Of a stretch of 17,327 nt of DNA, positions 15,412 to 17,327 are shown piece by piece. Below the pieces are notes generated by a model. It had not been told where the DNA came from and ran no database searches. It worked only from the letters and a program-made list of their open reading frames with translations. The first letter of the stretch is position 1; every line of letters starts with the position of its first letter. Source of the stretch: a bacterium (lineage in GTDB: Bacteria > B130-G9); contig JAGHCW010000095.1 in NCBI GenBank assembly GCA_021160245.1, positions 1 through 17,327 on the forward strand. The letters are read 5' to 3'. The position numbers and the translations under genes are program-made.

Positions 15412-16724
15412 CGGGACACAAGCACAAAGAGCCCTCGCAACCCGACCACAAGACGCACGGATCCCTGAGTATTGGCGAGGGTGACCTGAAAGCGACATCG
15501 GGACAGCGCGTTTGCGAGATGTGTGCCCGTGAGCGCAAGCCAGACTACAGAAACGCGCCCATTTGGGCGTCCAAGCTCTGTTGGGAATGCTGGAACCCCA
15601 GTGAAAGGGGTCAGAGCGCCTATAGGCGTTTCATTGAACGTAACAAGTCGGGCCTGGCCGGAGCGAATCTGAGGAACGTGAATCTCAAGGGCGCAAGACT
15701 CGAGAACGCGAATTTAGAGAGGGCAGATCTGTCAAACGCGAATCTGGCAAGCTGCAAGCTGTGGTACGCTAGACTCACCGATGCAAAACTTGTCGAGGTA
15801 GATTTAGAAGGTGCCGATCTACGTGGTGCCAATTTGCGGAACGCGAATCTCAATGTTGCGAAACTCAGAAGCTGCATTCTTATGATTGCCGTCCTGGATG
15901 GGGCATCAGGTTGCGCGGCAGACCTGTCGCATGCAGATCTCATGGGGGCTAGTCTGAGAGACACTGATTTCAGTGACGCGAGACTTCATTTTGCTAATCT
16001 TTGTCTGATCGAGCGCGACAGTTATACTGAATACACATTCTGGAATCAGGTTAGAGACGGCGTGAAACGGATCATGGCTAGCATCATGGCTTGTTTCGGA
16101 TTCTTTTCGGTAAACCCACCTGCGCGAAAGCAGGATCATATGATCGAGTTCATGAAGCAGAGCTTACCCTCTTCGGGATCAAGGTTGCCACGAGATGACG
16201 TAATGGAAGAGAAGATGGAGACTTTGCTTCGGGCATTTGGCGTGGAATCCAAAACGCTTGATTGGGTGAAGTCGAAACCGCATACGTCTTTTCGGGGAGC
16301 TGCAGGAATAGAGTCTTGCACTGGAAATCCTCTAACCAGACGCTATTTCGCTGATTTGGCATACGTCGAGGCATTCCGTGAGAAGCACCCGTGGTGGTCT
16401 TTTTTGTGGTTGATAACGTGCTATTCCGGGCGTTCATTCTGGCGATGGGCGTTCTGGTGTCTTGCACTCGTATTCTTATTCTCAGGGCTCTACTCCTATT
16501 GTGACCTAGTTGCTACGAATGTGGATGGCACTGCTAGGATTGTTGATTCCTGGGGCGACCGGATTTACTTCAGTGTTATAACGATGACGACACTTGGGCT
16601 AGGCGATGTCTGGCCTGACTCTGGTTGGGCGAAGTTCGCTGTAGCCGTCCAGGTAGTTCTGGGCTATATTGCTCTCGGTGGGCTTATCTCGATTTTCGCC
16701 AACAAGATCGCTAGACGGTCTTAG
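15408..16724 (+). CDS. Zinc-ribbon/pentapeptide-repeat potassium-channel-like protein
   Basis: A 438-residue membrane protein. The N-terminus has a second zinc-ribbon-like motif (C36-E-M-C39 and C58-W-E-C61). Residues of about 82-200 are pentapeptide repeats of the A(N/D)LxX type (for example GANLRNVNLKGARLENANLE), predicting a quadrilateral beta-helix. An alpha-helical linker follows, then a two-TM ion channel module: TM1 about 344-368, pore helix and filter T395-L396-G397-L398-G399-D400, TM2 about 408-430. The CYSGRSFWRW stretch before TM1 matches the known pentapeptide-plus-channel family, in which GYGD is usual; here the filter Tyr is Leu. The likely role is a gated cation (K+) channel with a cytoplasmic repeat domain as sensor or tether. 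It is translationally coupled to the preceding zinc-ribbon membrane gene. Confidence 0.88.
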   Translation: MTGHKHKEPSQPDHKTHGSLSIGEGDLKATSGQRVCEMCARERKPDYRNAPIWASKLCWECWNPSERGQSAYRRFIERNKSGLAGANLRNVNLKGARLENANLERADLSNANLASCKLWYARLTDAKLVEVDLEGADLRGANLRNANLNVAKLRSCILMIAVLDGASGCAADLSHADLMGASLRDTDFSDARLHFANLCLIERDSYTEYTFWNQVRDGVKRIMASIMACFGFFSVNPPARKQDHMIEFMKQSLPSSGSRLPRDDVMEEKMETLLRAFGVESKTLDWVKSKPHTSFRGAAGIESCTGNPLTRRYFADLAYVEAFREKHPWWSFLWLITCYSGRSFWRWAFWCLALVFLFSGLYSYCDLVATNVDGTARIVDSWGDRIYFSVITMTTLGLGDVWPDSGWAKFAVAVQVVLGYIALGGLISIFANKIARRS

Positions 16725-16908
16725 CTTGAGGTCCATGAACTCGCCAGGAGAGAGGCTCTGCACGGGCACAACCTTAGGACAGAATATCCCAATGCCGGGA
16801 CGTGAGTGGGACCCTCCAGTCATAATCTCGACCTAGATATCCCCTCATCCGCGTTCATAGATAGCCCTTCCCTCCGATGACGCGTCAGATGTGAGCGACA
16901 TGTTCTGC
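16725..16908. other. Degraded intergenic sequence after the channel gene
   Basis: There is no intact gene or clear terminator. On the - strand, 16823-16725 reads SRPGIGIFCPKVVPVQSLSP before running into the channel gene's 3' end; this has the look of protein-coding sequence and could be a remnant, but I do not recognise it. Confidence 0.35.
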
Positions 16909-17109
16909 CTAGTTGCCTGGTCCATCTCCGGGCCAGAGCACAACCCCCGTTCGCTTGATCTCCTCCACAATCGACCAGTCGGATTCCTCGAACTCGTCGG
17001 GTGTGTAGCACAGGGCGTCGAGGCCGCGCCTGCCGCTCTAGCATTCGAGCACGATCTCAGCACTGCGGAACGGAGCCATGCCGGCGAAGTCGGGCGATGG
17101 ATCTACAAA
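16909..17109 (-). pseudogene. Nucleotidyltransferase-like gene remnant (truncated, in-frame stop)
   Basis: The - strand from 17109 to the TAG at 16911-16909 reads FVDPSPDFAGMAPFRSAEIVLEC, a TAG stop at 17040-17038, then SGRRGLDALCYTPDEFEESD and WSIVEEIKRTGVVLW. The GLDALCYTPDEFE...IVEEI...GVVL pattern is typical of the C-terminal part of small MNT-type nucleotidyltransferases, where a conserved hydrophobic-D-hydrophobic strand precedes a TPEEFE helix. The catalytic GSxxxG...DxD part is missing: upstream the frame hits a stop at 17112-17110, next to the inverted-repeat element at 17123. This looks like a gene cut off by insertion and then decayed. The family call rests on a short stretch. Confidence 0.5.
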
Positions 17110-17122
17110 TCACCGTATTTTC

Positions 17123-17226
17123 GAGGCTGTCTAATAAGTCCACGAATGGTCATTCCCTACATGTAGTATGCCCTATTGAGATCTTTCATGACATCCTCAT
17201 CGAAACCTGACCTATTAGACAGCCTC
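17123..17226. mobile_element. 104-bp MITE-like element with 18-bp terminal inverted repeats
   Basis: It begins GAGGCTGTCTAATAAGTC (17123-17140) and ends with its reverse complement, one mismatch, at 17209-17226. The 68-bp interior encodes nothing. The repeat ends match the IS-like ends at 38-55 and 17231-17248, so this is either a non-autonomous derivative or two abutting IS remnants. The flanks (TTTC on the left, TAAA on the right) do not show an obvious target duplication. Confidence 0.55.
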
Positions 17227-17230
17227 TAAA

Positions 17231-17327
17231 GAGGCTGTCTAATAAGTCGGGAGTAGGCGGAGAAGGCTTTGCTGGGTTGTTTCCTTTTGTGTTGAAGTTC
17301 TTGATTGAATATGCCAATGTTCTGCAT
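17231..17327 (-). mobile_element. Insertion-sequence end, continuing out of the window
   Basis: GAGGCTGTCTAATAAGTC (17231-17248) starts 4 bases after the MITE-like element. A - strand frame stays open from the window edge through the repeat and stops at TAG 17228-17226, ending AFSAYSRLIRQPL. It is likely the C-terminal tail of a transposase whose body lies beyond the window, and it parallels the tail at 1-55. The IS family is not recognised. Confidence 0.5.

Noticed and set aside
1-17327. Composite transposon flanked by two inverted IS copies
   Set aside because: The ends match and face the right way, but the interior carries hrcA and the SRP RNA, which are core chromosomal genes. A contig bounded by repeats is the simpler explanation.

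Overview
The window looks like a chromosomal contig from an uncultivated, probably Gram-negative-type bacterium of moderate GC that I cannot place in a phylum. HrcA, a long (Bacillus/Thermotoga-like) SRP RNA with an Alu domain, a LysM-amidase, and several large exported proteins, including a gingipain-type (C25) peptidase, are all compatible with candidate phyla known only from metagenomes. Start codons are mixed (ATG, GTG, TTG), and most genes have recognisable Shine-Dalgarno sites.

Layout. Positions 1-55 are the end of an insertion-sequence-like repeat. Next, on the + strand, come a radical SAM/SPASM protein (345-1295), a CBS-pair protein (1478-1987), an exported protein with a CBM9/DOMON-like part (2291-4309) closed by a strong intrinsic terminator (4403-4440), a 1148-residue exported transglutaminase-like protein with two C-terminal repeats (4622-8068), and an exported triple-LysM N-acetylmuramoyl-L-alanine amidase (8282-10144). 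Convergent to these, on the - strand, lies hrcA (12747-13781), then a C25 peptidase (10509-12695), then the SRP RNA gene (about 10226-10495), which starts 13 bases after the peptidase stop. On the + strand again, 14164-16724 holds three genes behind a consensus-like promoter: a 63-residue very basic protein, a zinc-ribbon single-pass membrane protein, and a zinc-ribbon/pentapeptide-repeat/two-TM potassium-channel-like protein. The last two overlap by ATGA. The right edge (16725-17327) is decayed sequence: a nucleotidyltransferase-like remnant with an in-frame stop, a 104-bp element with 18-bp terminal inverted repeats, and the end of another insertion sequence.

How they fit together. The middle of the window is mostly cell-envelope and export biology (peptidase, amidase, transglutaminase-like and carbohydrate-binding-like proteins) beside housekeeping functions (HrcA, SRP RNA). 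The block at 14164-16724 is the most accessory-looking part and the best candidate for an undescribed system: two membrane proteins, each with an N-terminal CxxC...CxxC zinc ribbon, translationally coupled, behind a tiny cationic protein. The same inverted-repeat family occurs at both edges, so the window probably represents sequence between two repeat copies. Because it carries hrcA and the SRP RNA, it is unlikely to be a true composite transposon.
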